This document shows, in pieces, positions 23,691 to 32,073 of a stretch of 64,000 nt of DNA. Source of the DNA: Saccharothrix deserti (lineage in GTDB: Bacteria > Actinomycetota > Actinomycetes > Mycobacteriales > Pseudonocardiaceae); NCBI RefSeq assembly GCF_009769385.1, contig NZ_VKAB01000012.1, positions 248,001 through 312,000 on the forward strand, written 5' to 3'. The number at the start of each line of letters is the position of its first letter. Position 1 is the stretch's first letter. The notes beneath the pieces were generated by a model. That model was not told where the DNA came from, did not search any database, and saw nothing but the letters and a program-made list of their open reading frames with translations. The translations under genes were made by a program, and so were the position numbers.

Positions 23691-25493
23691 TCAGCGGTGT
23701 GCGGCGGCCAACCTGTCCGCCGCGTCCCGGTCCTCCAGGTTCGCTTGTTCCAAGCCGTAGACGCGGAGGAGTTCGGGCAGGCGGTACAGCGGTCGGCCGT
23801 ACGCGTCGACGCCTCTCAGCGCCAGCAGGCTGCACTGCACCAGTTCCTCGATCACGCCGTCGGCGTCCGGCACGTCGAGCACGGCCGCGACCACGTCTTC
23901 CGCGACGTCACGGGGACCGAGCAGCGCCAGTCGGCGCACACCGGCGCGGGCCAGGGGCCGCAGGCGTTCGTAGCTGCTCGCGACCGCGGGCCGCACCTGG
24001 AGTCCGCCGACCGCCAGCTCGTCCAGCCGGTCGTGCTCGTCGGCCAGCCGGTCGGCGAGCGACCGCACGCTCATGTGCCGGCGGGCGGCCAGGCGGGTCG
24101 CCGCGATCCGCACGGCCAGCGGCACGTTGCCGCACAGCTCGACGACCTCGCCGGCGGCCTGCGGTTCCTGCTCGAGGCGGTCGTGGCCGGCGATCCGGCC
24201 CAGCAGCGCCCGAGCCTCGTCGGTGGTGAACGGCGGGATCGGCAGCGACGTCGAGCCGGCCAGGCCGTCCAGCCGGTTGCGGCCGGTGACCAGCACGGCG
24301 CAGCCGGCGGTTCCCGGCAGCAGGGCGCGCACCTGGGCGGCGGACGCGGCGTCGTCCAGCACCACCAGGACCCGCCGGTCGGCGAGGCAGGCGCGGATCG
24401 CCGCCGTCCGCTCCTCCAGGTCCTCCGGGATCGCGGCGCCCGTGACGCCGAGCGCGCGCAGCAGGCTGCCCAGCACGTCACGCGCCTGCTTGGGGTTCGG
24501 CGACGTGCCCGCGAGGTGCGCGAACAGCTGACCGTCGGGGAACTCGGCGCGCATCCGGTGGGCGACCCGGATCGCCAACGCGGTCTTGCCGACACCGGGC
24601 TCACCGGTGAGGACGACGACCGGGACCGACGCGGCGTTCGCCCGCAGCGCCGCGACCACCTGTTCCAGCTCACCGCCGCGGCCCGCGAAGTCGGCGGTGT
24701 CCGGCGGCAGTTGGCACAGCGGGAACGCCGCCTCGACCTGCACCGGTTCCGGCGCCGGCTCGGGCACGTCGCCGCGCAGGATCTCCTGGTGCAGGCGGCG
24801 CAGTGCCGGGCTCGGCTCCAGGCCGAGGGATTCGACGAGCGCGTGGCGGGTCGTCCGGTAGACGGCCAGCGCGTCGGCCTGCCTGCCCGCGCCGCACAAC
24901 GCGATCATGAGCTGGCGGCACAACCGCTCCCGCGTCGGGTGCTCGGCCACCGCCGCCTCCAGCTCGCCGACCACCTCGACGTGCCGTCCGGCGGCGAGTT
25001 CGGCCTCGAACCGGTCCTCGACGACGATCAGCCTGGTGGTTTCGGAGTGCGAGATCTCCGGTTCGAGGGCGGCGATGTCGAGGTCGACCACCGGGCGGTC
25101 GCGCCACAGCGCCAACGCGCTGCGGTAGAGGTCCGCCGCCAGGGCGTGGTCGCCGCGACGTGCGGCGAGCCGGGCGGCGTCGACCTTGGTGCGGAAGACG
25201 TGCAGGTCGAGGTCGCCGGGTTCGACGCGCAACAGGTACTGGCCGTCGACGTGGTCGATCCGCAGACCGGGCAGGCGTTCGCGCAGCCGAGACACGTAAG
25301 TGTGCAGATTGGACAGATAGGACTTGGGCGGGTCTCCGTCCCACAGGGCGTCCACGAGGTGGTGGACGGAAACGGGCTTTCCCGCGTGCACCAACAGAAC
25401 CGCGAGCAGGGTGCGCAGACGTCGGCCGCGAATCTGTACGTGCGCACCATCCGATCCGGACACGCTGAGCGGCCCGAGCACTCCGAACTTCAC
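23691..25493 (-). CDS. SARP/AfsR-like regulator: DNA-binding, BTAD and NTPase domains, no TPR tail
   Basis: A 600-residue transcriptional activator-like protein. It has an OmpR-type winged helix (FGVLGPLSV ... LRTLLAVLLVHAGKPV ... LVDALWDGDPP), then a BTAD bacterial activation domain (VDAARLAARRGDHALAADLY ... LCGAGRQADALAVYR), and an NB-ARC-like ATPase with Walker A GEPGVGKT and Walker B VLVVLDD. The winged-helix end follows. AfsR-type relatives have a further 300 or more residues of TPR repeats; here the protein stops at LAAAHR. GTG at 25493 was chosen because TACAGT lies 7 bases upstream, fitting a leaderless mRNA; GTG at 25502 is the longer option. Target genes unknown; it is divergent from the disrupted peptidase gene. 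Confidence 0.85.
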   Translation of the reverse strand: MKFGVLGPLSVSGSDGAHVQIRGRRLRTLLAVLLVHAGKPVSVHHLVDALWDGDPPKSYLSNLHTYVSRLRERLPGLRIDHVDGQYLLRVEPGDLDLHVFRTKVDAARLAARRGDHALAADLYRSALALWRDRPVVDLDIAALEPEISHSETTRLIVVEDRFEAELAAGRHVEVVGELEAAVAEHPTRERLCRQLMIALCGAGRQADALAVYRTTRHALVESLGLEPSPALRRLHQEILRGDVPEPAPEPVQVEAAFPLCQLPPDTADFAGRGGELEQVVAALRANAASVPVVVLTGEPGVGKTALAIRVAHRMRAEFPDGQLFAHLAGTSPNPKQARDVLGSLLRALGVTGAAIPEDLEERTAAIRACLADRRVLVVLDDAASAAQVRALLPGTAGCAVLVTGRNRLDGLAGSTSLPIPPFTTDEARALLGRIAGHDRLEQEPQAAGEVVELCGNVPLAVRIAATRLAARRHMSVRSLADRLADEHDRLDELAVGGLQVRPAVASSYERLRPLARAGVRRLALLGPRDVAEDVVAAVLDVPDADGVIEELVQCSLLALRGVDAYGRPLYRLPELLRVYGLEQANLEDRDAADRLAAAHR

Positions 25494-25652
25494 CGGCCAC
25501 ACTGTAGGACGTGGGACGTCACCAAGTAACTAGTTCAACAATGTAGTTGGGATTATTTCACCTTATCGCGAGTTCACCTCGTCGCGCCGAAATCGCCAAG
25601 ATCTGTCGAAAGACAGACGCGCTCCCGTGCCCGGGGCGAGCACGCTGGACCA

Positions 25653-27083
25653 ATGCGAAAAATGATCAAGGGCGTGGCGGGCGCGGTCTGCCTGGCCACC
25701 GCGCTCACCGCGGCGCCGGGGTTCGCGCAGGCCACGGGAGGCGCGGTGTCCTGGGTGGACTGCGGCGACGGGCTCCGGTGCGGTGACATCACGGTGCCGG
25801 CGGATTGGGCCGACCCGGACGGTGTGCGCATCGAACTCGGCCTCGCGAAGCTGCCCGCCCGGGACCAGGCCGCGAAACAGGGCGTGCTGCTGGTCAACAT
25901 GGGTGGACCCGGTCAGCAGATCTCGGTGGCGCGGCACGTCAAGGACTCGTTCGCCGACCTGACCCAGTGGTTCGACGTCGTCTTCTCCGACCCGCGCGGG
26001 TTCGAGGCCAGCACCGGCATCGAGTGCCCGCACCAGGCTCCGATCCCCGAGAACGTCGAGTGGGCCTCCCCCGGCCCGGTCGCCTACGAGAAGTACCGCA
26101 CGGTGAACCACCAGTTCGGGATCGACTGCTCCCGGGCGGCCGGACCGCTGACGGGCAGGCTCGACTCCTGGCAGGCCGCCCGCGACATGGACGCCATCCG
26201 GGCCGCGCTGGGCGAGGCGAGGCTGAACTACTACGGCAACTCCTACGGCACCGTCTTCGGCCAGGCCTACGCCGAGTTCTTCCCCCACCGGATCGGCCGG
26301 ATGTACCTGGACAGCGTGATGGACCACACCAACCGCTCCTGGGTCGACTGGCTCCTCCCGCGCGCGGAGACCGCGGAGCGCAACCTGGGCCGGTTCGCCG
26401 AGTGGTGTGCCGGTGAGTCGACCTGCGCCCTGCACGGTCGCGACGTCCTCGCCGTCTGGGACGAGTTGCTCGCACGGGCCACTCGTGAGCCGATCCCCGC
26501 ACCCGGCCAGGGCACCACCGTCAACGCGTCCCGGATCCTGTCGCGCACGCACCCGGGGGCCGAGCGGCAGTGGCCGCACCTGGCCCGGTCCATCGCCGAG
26601 GCGCACGCGGGTGACGCCACGCTGTTCGCCGAGCAGCCGGTCGGCGGCCGGGACCCCGACCTCTCCCGGATCATGATGTGCGCCGACTTCCCGTACACCT
26701 CCGACTACCAGGTGCTGAAGTCGTGGGAGTCCCGGCTGCGCGAGGTCACGCCCCGACCTGGAGCGGGCCGTGCTCGGACACCGCCCCGACGTGTCCATTG
26801 TGGACGTGCGGTTGCCGCCGGGTTTCCGGGACGAGGGCCTGCGGGCCGCGCTGTCGGTGCGCGAGCAGGACCCGAAGGCGCCGATCCTGATCCTGTCCCA
26901 GTACGTGGAACGCACGTACGCCACCGAACTCCTGGCCGACGGCAACGGCGCCATCGGCTACCTGCTCAAGGACCGCGTGACCGCGCTCGACGAGTTCCTG
27001 GACGCCCTCGAACGCGTGGCCGCCGGCGGCACCGCGATGGACCCGGAAGTGATCCGCCAGCTGTTCGCCCGCAACACCCGTGA
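25653..27083 (+). pseudogene. Truncated exported alpha/beta-hydrolase peptidase (TAP-like), 3' end lost
   Basis: The first 365 or so codons encode a secreted alpha/beta-hydrolase of the Streptomyces SlpD/tripeptidyl-aminopeptidase type. It has a signal peptide (MRKMIKGVAGAVCLATALTA), VLLVNMGGPG as the oxyanion region, FSDPRGFEAS, and the nucleophile elbow YYGNSYGTVFG. After LREV (about 26750) the family resemblance stops abruptly. The frame then runs out of phase through a response-regulator gene, giving an Arg/Pro-rich tail to 27083. The C-terminal TAP domain with the catalytic Asp and His is missing, so the product should be inactive. The junction looks like a deletion that joined two genes. 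Confidence 0.75.
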
Positions 27084-27294
27084 CCAGCGGATCACCGCCC
27101 TCACCGCGCGCGAGCGGGAAGTCCTCGGGCTGGTGGCGCAAGGACTGTCCAATTCGGCCATTTGCGCCGAACTCGTGCTCGCACCGCCGTCGGTGGAGAA
27201 GCACATCAGCAACATCCTGACCAAACTGGACCTGCCGCCCGCGGACAACACCCACCGGCGGGTCCGGGCGGTACTGGCCTACCTGAACCAGTGA
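26770..27294 (+). CDS. NarL/LuxR-type response regulator, N-terminus deleted
   Basis: A 174-residue open frame that matches a NarL-family response regulator from about residue 40 onward. The phospho-acceptor strand SIVDVRLPPG, the switch region ILSQYVE, the Lys of YLLKDRV, and a complete C-terminal LuxR helix-turn-helix (TAREREVLGLVAQGLSNSAI ... VEKHISNILTKL) are all there. The first 35 or so residues, with the acidic metal pocket, are missing. Family resemblance in this frame reaches back to about 26755 (DLERAV), right at the end of the truncated peptidase. GTG at 26770 with GGAG 8 bases upstream could still start a DNA-binding fragment. No histidine kinase gene is adjacent. Probably a remnant. 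Confidence 0.7.
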   Translation: MLGHRPDVSIVDVRLPPGFRDEGLRAALSVREQDPKAPILILSQYVERTYATELLADGNGAIGYLLKDRVTALDEFLDALERVAAGGTAMDPEVIRQLFARNTRDQRITALTAREREVLGLVAQGLSNSAICAELVLAPPSVEKHISNILTKLDLPPADNTHRRVRAVLAYLNQ

Positions 27295-27326
27295 CCTCGG
27301 ACGTGCCGCACGCATAGGGTCGACGG

Positions 27327-28799
27327 GTGCCTATCGCATTCGACACGACCGGCTTCCAGCAGCACGACCAGACGACGTGGTTCAACCCCGGCAACGGCGA
27401 CCAGGTCAGCCTCAACTACTTCGACCTGGTGCCCGACCTGCCCGCCTCGTTGGACGACATGCCGAAGCTCCGACACGACCTGGCCGTCACCATCGGCGAG
27501 ATCGGCTGCCTGATCGAGGCGCACCTCGTGCGGCTCGGCGACGTGCCCGCGCTGTTCCAGGTGGTGAAGGTGCCCATCCCGAACCAGCCGACGGGCCAGG
27601 CGTTCCTCGGTTCCTTCACCGTGCCGCGGGCGAACAGCAGCGCCGTGCTGAAGCTCCAGGCGGTCGAGCGCGGCACGACCGGTGTCCGTGAGGCCGTGCT
27701 CCTGCCCGAGATCGGTTTCGACAACTGGGTCATGCCGCACCCGTACGCGCCGGAACTGGAAGGACGCCTGCCATTCCACGCCGGTGACGACCCGAGGTTC
27801 GACGCGCAGTTCGCCGACCACCCGCTGTCCAGGGTTAGGGCGTGGGCGCACCACACCGTCCGCACGGCGCGCGTCGACCCGCGCTTCGCCGCCCTCCCGC
27901 CCTTCCACCCCGCAGGCCAGGCCCCCTCCCCTGACTCCGCCGACGCACCGGCCCAGGACTCAGCGGGTGCACCGACCCCGCCCCAGGGCTTTCCCGCGCA
28001 CGCCGCACCGGAACACGCCGCGCACGCCGCACCGGAACCGTCCGCACCTCAAGCCGCGCACGCCGCACCCGAACCGCCCGCACCCCAAGCCGCACACGCG
28101 GCACCGGAACCGTCCGCGGTCCCACCCGGCCCGGCAGTCGGGTCGACCCTGACGACGGTCGTCCCCGGCCTCCCGATCGGCGGCTACCTGCCGCTGTGGA
28201 TCAACGACGAGTGCACGTTCTGGCGGATGACCGAGCCGGGAGCGGTGCTGGACAAGCTCGCCCTGGGCGCACTCGCCCGCGCACCGCTGAACGACCACCG
28301 GTTCCGCGACCTGGTCGCCCTGGACGAGGCGTCGTCCACGATCATGCTCCTCAACCGCTACCGCTCCGAGGACGGCGGCATCGCCAGCGGCGTGGCCGAG
28401 CTGACCCGGGTGACCGGCCGGGAAGCCCACGAGGCGCTGACCACGGACACGCTGCTCGAAGCGTTCCGCTGGGTCGGCCGGGTCAGCGTCGCCGCCGCCC
28501 AGCGAGGCGAGTGCGTAGTGGTGGAACCGGGCACCCACGACGCCGACCTCACCGAGCCGTACGTGCTGATGGCGGTGCAGGAGCACGAGGGCCGCCAGGT
28601 CTCGATCGTCCAGACCGCACCCGCCCCGCCCGCCGACGCCCCGATGTGGAACGGCATGGCGTCGCTGAACGGCCCGGCCACCCGGGAGTCGATCGAAGCG
28701 GGCGGCCTGCTCACCATGTACGCGATGAACGCGTGGGGCGAACACCCCCTCCGCCTCTGCCTGACCTTCGGCCCGATCCCCCCGCTCGCCCGCCCCTGA
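27327..28799 (+). CDS. Conserved protein of unknown function, two domains with Ala/Pro-rich linker
   Basis: A 490-residue soluble protein I do not recognise. Residues 1-200 hold a mixed alpha/beta domain (WFNPGNGDQVSLNYFDLVPD, later FQVVKVPIPNQPTGQAFLGS). A linker of about 80 residues follows, with a 12-residue repeat (QAAHAAPEPSAP in variants). The second domain has about 200 residues (GGYLPLWINDECTFWRMTEP ... VAVQEHEGRQVSIVQTAP). There is no signal peptide or membrane span. The GTG start follows TAGGGT by 6 bases and lacks a ribosome site, which fits a leaderless mRNA. It is 32 bases downstream of the response-regulator fragment. No neighbour suggests a role. Confidence 0.6.
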   Translation: MPIAFDTTGFQQHDQTTWFNPGNGDQVSLNYFDLVPDLPASLDDMPKLRHDLAVTIGEIGCLIEAHLVRLGDVPALFQVVKVPIPNQPTGQAFLGSFTVPRANSSAVLKLQAVERGTTGVREAVLLPEIGFDNWVMPHPYAPELEGRLPFHAGDDPRFDAQFADHPLSRVRAWAHHTVRTARVDPRFAALPPFHPAGQAPSPDSADAPAQDSAGAPTPPQGFPAHAAPEHAAHAAPEPSAPQAAHAAPEPPAPQAAHAAPEPSAVPPGPAVGSTLTTVVPGLPIGGYLPLWINDECTFWRMTEPGAVLDKLALGALARAPLNDHRFRDLVALDEASSTIMLLNRYRSEDGGIASGVAELTRVTGREAHEALTTDTLLEAFRWVGRVSVAAAQRGECVVVEPGTHDADLTEPYVLMAVQEHEGRQVSIVQTAPAPPADAPMWNGMASLNGPATRESIEAGGLLTMYAMNAWGEHPLRLCLTFGPIPPLARP

Positions 28800-29027
28800 C
28801 CAGCCCCCGGACCCCCGGCGTCCCACACCACAGCCGGCATTTGGGTGAGATGGTGAAGACGTGCCATTCTGAGGTCATACGGCCCGCATCCGGGCTCGTT
28901 CGCCCACGGTTCGCGAATCCGGCTCCCGAGCATCGACCGGGCCCACAGTGGACGCCGCCTCTCACGGCACGCTTCACCGTTCTCCGGCCTCATCCGCACA
29001 ACGCGGCGCGCACCGTCCACACCACCC

Positions 29028-30275
29028 GTGCGGGCGGCGTGCGAGGCCGTCCCGACTCACCCCCCACGGGAGCACGTCATCAGCATCTCCACCCCGCTGT
29101 CGCCGTCCGTCGGCGCGCCTCGCGCGCTCACCGACGTGTACGGCCCCGGTATCGCCGTCTGCGCACGGCCGGCGTCGGGTGCCGCGGCGAACCGGCACCG
29201 CAACACCGTCGACGCGCTCTCCGCCAGACCCATCGCCGTCGCCGGGGACACCCCGGTGATCTGCAGTGCCGGCGGCACGGACCCGGCCCTGCTCGACCAG
29301 TTGCGCGACGGTGGCCTGCCGGTGGGCGACGACCTGCGCGAGTTCCGCGGTGAGGCCGAGTTCGCGGCGCGCGTCACCGAGGCGATGGCCGACGGCCTGC
29401 TGATCTCGATGGAGTACCCGCAGCCGACCTCGCTGTGCCCGGACGAACGCGTGGTCAAGACCGCGCAGCTGGTCGGCTACCTGAACAACAAGGCCAGCAT
29501 CAGCACGTTCGTCGACCCCCGGTTCCACGCGCGGCGCAGTGTCGTGCAGCGCGGCGACCTCGCCGAGGCGGCGCCGGCCGAGAAGTCCTGGGTGCTCAAA
29601 GCCGCCACGAACGACGCGCACGGCGGCAGCCTCGACGTGTACCTGCACCGGGCGGGCGAGCAGGTCGAGTTCCCGGCGTTCACCGATGTGCTGGGCGAGT
29701 TCGTGGTCGAGGAGTACCTGCACATCGCGCGCAACTGGGGCATCCAGCTCTACGTCGGGCCGGACGCGGTGGCCCGGCTGCTCGCCGTCACCGAACAGCG
29801 CGTCGACGCCACCGGTGTCTACGTCGGCGGGCTGTTCGGGCTGGTCAGCCCGCCGCCGGCGGACCTGCTCGCGGAGTGCCTGGCGATCACCCAGCGTGCG
29901 GCCGACGTCGGCTACCGCGGTCTGTGCAGCCTGGACTGCGCCGAGACGAGGGACGGGCAGCTGGTCATGCTCGACCTGAACTTCCGGATCACCAGCGGCT
30001 CGATCCCGTTGCTGGCGCTCCAGTCGGTCCGGCCCGACGCCCTCGACGGCCACGCCGAGTCGGTGAAACTGACCGTCGCCGCGCCACTGGCCGAACTCCT
30101 GGACCACGTCCGCCCGGCGTTGGCCGCCGGCGGAGTCCTGATCACCTCGGGCCACGACACCACCCGCACCGACAACCCCGTCATGTTGAGCACCCTGCAA
30201 CTGCTGGTCTACGGCGACGACCCCGACGACGTCACCGCCCGTCGCAGCGCGCTGGAAGCCAAAGCAACGCGGTAA
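29028..30275 (+). CDS. ATP-grasp-fold ligase-like protein
   Basis: A protein of about 400 residues with an ATP-grasp core. KSWVLKAATNDAHGGSLDVY is the ATP-binding beta-hairpin, EFVVEEYLH follows, and the metal-binding end is VMLDLNFRITSG. Such enzymes join a carboxylate to an amine via an acyl phosphate. The bounds given use the only upstream canonical start (GTG, 29028), which has no ribosome site. GGGAG at 29068-29072 is ideally placed for an in-frame ATC at 29079 (ATC AGC ATC TCC), so a non-canonical start is possible. No precursor peptide gene or partner is evident nearby. Substrates unknown. Confidence 0.7.
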   Translation: MRAACEAVPTHPPREHVISISTPLSPSVGAPRALTDVYGPGIAVCARPASGAAANRHRNTVDALSARPIAVAGDTPVICSAGGTDPALLDQLRDGGLPVGDDLREFRGEAEFAARVTEAMADGLLISMEYPQPTSLCPDERVVKTAQLVGYLNNKASISTFVDPRFHARRSVVQRGDLAEAAPAEKSWVLKAATNDAHGGSLDVYLHRAGEQVEFPAFTDVLGEFVVEEYLHIARNWGIQLYVGPDAVARLLAVTEQRVDATGVYVGGLFGLVSPPPADLLAECLAITQRAADVGYRGLCSLDCAETRDGQLVMLDLNFRITSGSIPLLALQSVRPDALDGHAESVKLTVAAPLAELLDHVRPALAAGGVLITSGHDTTRTDNPVMLSTLQLLVYGDDPDDVTARRSALEAKATR

Positions 30276-30344
30276 CCGCTTCCTCGGACTGCTCCCGGAA
30301 TGGCTGACCACGGTTACGCTGCGTGGATGGTTCGCTACCGTAAT

Positions 30345-30374
30345 GGGACCGGCCGGCGCCAGGCCGCCGGTCCC
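30345..30374 (+). other. Hairpin upstream of the HD-domain gene
   Basis: A perfect 9-bp stem GGGACCGGC / GCCGGTCCC with a 12-base loop, 70 bases after the ATP-grasp gene and 39 bases before the HD gene start. It could terminate the former or shape the leader of the latter. No T tract follows. Confidence 0.45.
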
Positions 30375-30413
30375 GCTACGCCCTTCGCATCCGGCGGCCA
30401 CTAGGGAGAACAC

Positions 30414-30977
30414 GTGTCATCAGACGACGCCGCGGCCCTCGCCGCCTTCGGTTACGAGCTGGGCGTGCTCAAGCGGATGCGGCGCGCCGGGTGGTGGCAC
30501 GTGGGTGTGCGCGACCCGGAGTCCGTGGCCGAGCACACCATGCGGGTCGCCCAGCTCGCCGCGCTGATCGCGGCCGAGGAAGGTGGCGACCCGGCCCGCG
30601 CATCGTTCCTCGCCCTGTGGCACGACACGCAGGAGACCCGCACCGGCGACCTGCCGCACACCATCAGCGGGTACATCACCAAGCCGGACCCGCGTGCGAT
30701 CACCGCCGACCAGACCGCCGAACTCCCCGCGAAGTCGCGCCAGGTGGTCCGCGACGCCGTGGAGGAGTACGAGGCCAAGGAGTCGACCGAGGCCCGCTGC
30801 GCGAGCGACGCCGACAAGCTGGAGATGCTGCTCCAGGCCGTCGAGTACCGCGACACCGGCGTGCGGCGGGTCGACGGGTGGATCGACTCGGCCCGCAAGA
30901 GCCTCAAGACCGAGACCGCCCGCCGGATCGCCGAGGCCGCGGCGACCGTCTCGCCGCTGGCCTGGCGTGACCGGTAG
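30414..30977 (+). CDS. HD-domain phosphohydrolase (YfbR/HDDC2-like 5'-nucleotidase)
   Basis: A 187-residue metal-dependent phosphohydrolase. HD-domain ligands are His41 (SVAEHTMRVAQL), His70-Asp71 (LALWHDTQET) and the late Asp in ASDADKLEML. The spacing and Glu74 after the HD pair match the YfbR/HDDC2 family, which removes phosphate from deoxynucleoside 5'-monophosphates. It is cytoplasmic. GTG has AGGGAGA 6-7 bases upstream. It is preceded by the ATP-grasp gene (138 bases) with a hairpin between, so it probably has its own promoter. A nucleotide-pool housekeeping role is likely. Confidence 0.83.
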   Translation: MSSDDAAALAAFGYELGVLKRMRRAGWWHVGVRDPESVAEHTMRVAQLAALIAAEEGGDPARASFLALWHDTQETRTGDLPHTISGYITKPDPRAITADQTAELPAKSRQVVRDAVEEYEAKESTEARCASDADKLEMLLQAVEYRDTGVRRVDGWIDSARKSLKTETARRIAEAAATVSPLAWRDR

Positions 30978-31046
30978 GGGCAGCACCCGGCCGGCGACAT
31001 CGTGATCACCGGGACGCGAAACCGCCCCGGAGCCACCGACCCGACC

Positions 31047-32066
31047 TCACGTCGAGGCGCGCACGACCAGTTCCGTCGGCAGGATCGACGCCGCCGGCGG
31101 CTCGCCCTGGATCTGCTCCAGCAGCAGCCGGACCATCTCGCGGGTGATCCGCTGGAACGGGTGCCGCACCGTGGTCAGCGCGGGCCTGGTCGAGGTGGCG
31201 ATGCTGGAGTCGTCGAAACCGCCCACCGCCACGTCCTCGGGCACCCGCCGGCCGGCGTCGTGCAGGGCGTTGAGCGCCCCCGCCGCCATGAGGTCCGACG
31301 CGACGAACACCGCGTCCAGGTCCGGCGCGCGGCGCAACAGCTCGACCATCGCCGCCTCACCGCTCACACGGCTGTAGTCGCCGTGGGCGATCAGGTCCGG
31401 CGTGGCCTCGTCGCCCAGCACGTCCCGGTACCCGGCGAGCCGTTCCACGCCACCGGGGGTGTCGATCGGGCCGGTGATGGTGGCGATCCGCCGCCTACCG
31501 CGCGACCGCAGGTGCTCCACCATCAACCGCGCGCCGGAACGGTCGTCGGCCGCCGCGTAGGCGACCCGACCCTCGTGCCCTATCGGCTTGCCGCACGCGA
31601 CCACCGGGATGCCCAGGTCGTGCAGGTCGTGGATCAGCGGGTTGCCGGTGTGCGAGGACACCAGCAGCACGCCGTCCACGTGGCCTGCGGCGATGAACCG
31701 GCTGGCGCGCTTGCGCTCCACTTCGGTGCCGGCCGTCATGAGCAGCACGGGCACGTCGAGTTCCGCGAGTTCCTGGGTGCAGCCCTGCAGCAGGATGCTG
31801 AAGTTCGGGTCCTCGAACAGCCGCGACTGCGGTTCGGCGAGCACGAACGCCACCGAGTTGGCGCGCTGCGTGACCAGGCTGCGCGCCGCCGAGTTCGCCA
31901 CGTACCCGGTGGTCCGGACGGCCTTCAGAACCGCCTCCAACGCGGCCGGGCTGACGTTGCGCCCGCCGTTCAGCGCGCGCGACACCGTGCCCCGCGACAC
32001 GCCGGCCGCCGCCGCCACGTCGTGGATGGTCGGCCGGTGCCGTGCCCTGCTGCGATCGACGCTCAT
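31047..32066 (-). CDS. LacI-family transcriptional repressor
   Basis: A 339-residue LacI/GalR regulator. The N-terminal helix-turn-helix and hinge are typical (TIHDVAAAAGVSRGTVSRAL, then SAARSLVTQRANSVAFV). The periplasmic-binding-protein-like domain runs to the end with AVFVASDLMAAGALNALHDA and DVAVGGFDDSSIA. It is the last gene of the sugar importer operon, 7 bases after the permease. Two operator-like sequences in the divergent promoter region at 35.25-35.35 kb have the form expected for this family, so it should repress both the importer and the beta-galactosidase until an oligosaccharide binds. The natural inducer is probably a galactoside. Confidence 0.9.
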   Translation of the reverse strand: MSVDRSRARHRPTIHDVAAAAGVSRGTVSRALNGGRNVSPAALEAVLKAVRTTGYVANSAARSLVTQRANSVAFVLAEPQSRLFEDPNFSILLQGCTQELAELDVPVLLMTAGTEVERKRASRFIAAGHVDGVLLVSSHTGNPLIHDLHDLGIPVVACGKPIGHEGRVAYAAADDRSGARLMVEHLRSRGRRRIATITGPIDTPGGVERLAGYRDVLGDEATPDLIAHGDYSRVSGEAAMVELLRRAPDLDAVFVASDLMAAGALNALHDAGRRVPEDVAVGGFDDSSIATSTRPALTTVRHPFQRITREMVRLLLEQIQGEPPAASILPTELVVRAST

Positions 32067-32073
32067 GACTCCC

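Noticed and set aside
27950-28130. Repetitive tract considered as a CRISPR-like or minisatellite array
   Set aside because: The repeat is in frame, imperfect and encodes the Ala/Pro linker of the 490-residue protein; no spacers and no cas genes.
28852-29078. ATG frame before the ATP-grasp gene, considered as a precursor peptide
   Set aside because: It does not stop before the ATP-grasp gene, has no leader-core pattern and no ribosome site; it is part of a longer shadow frame.
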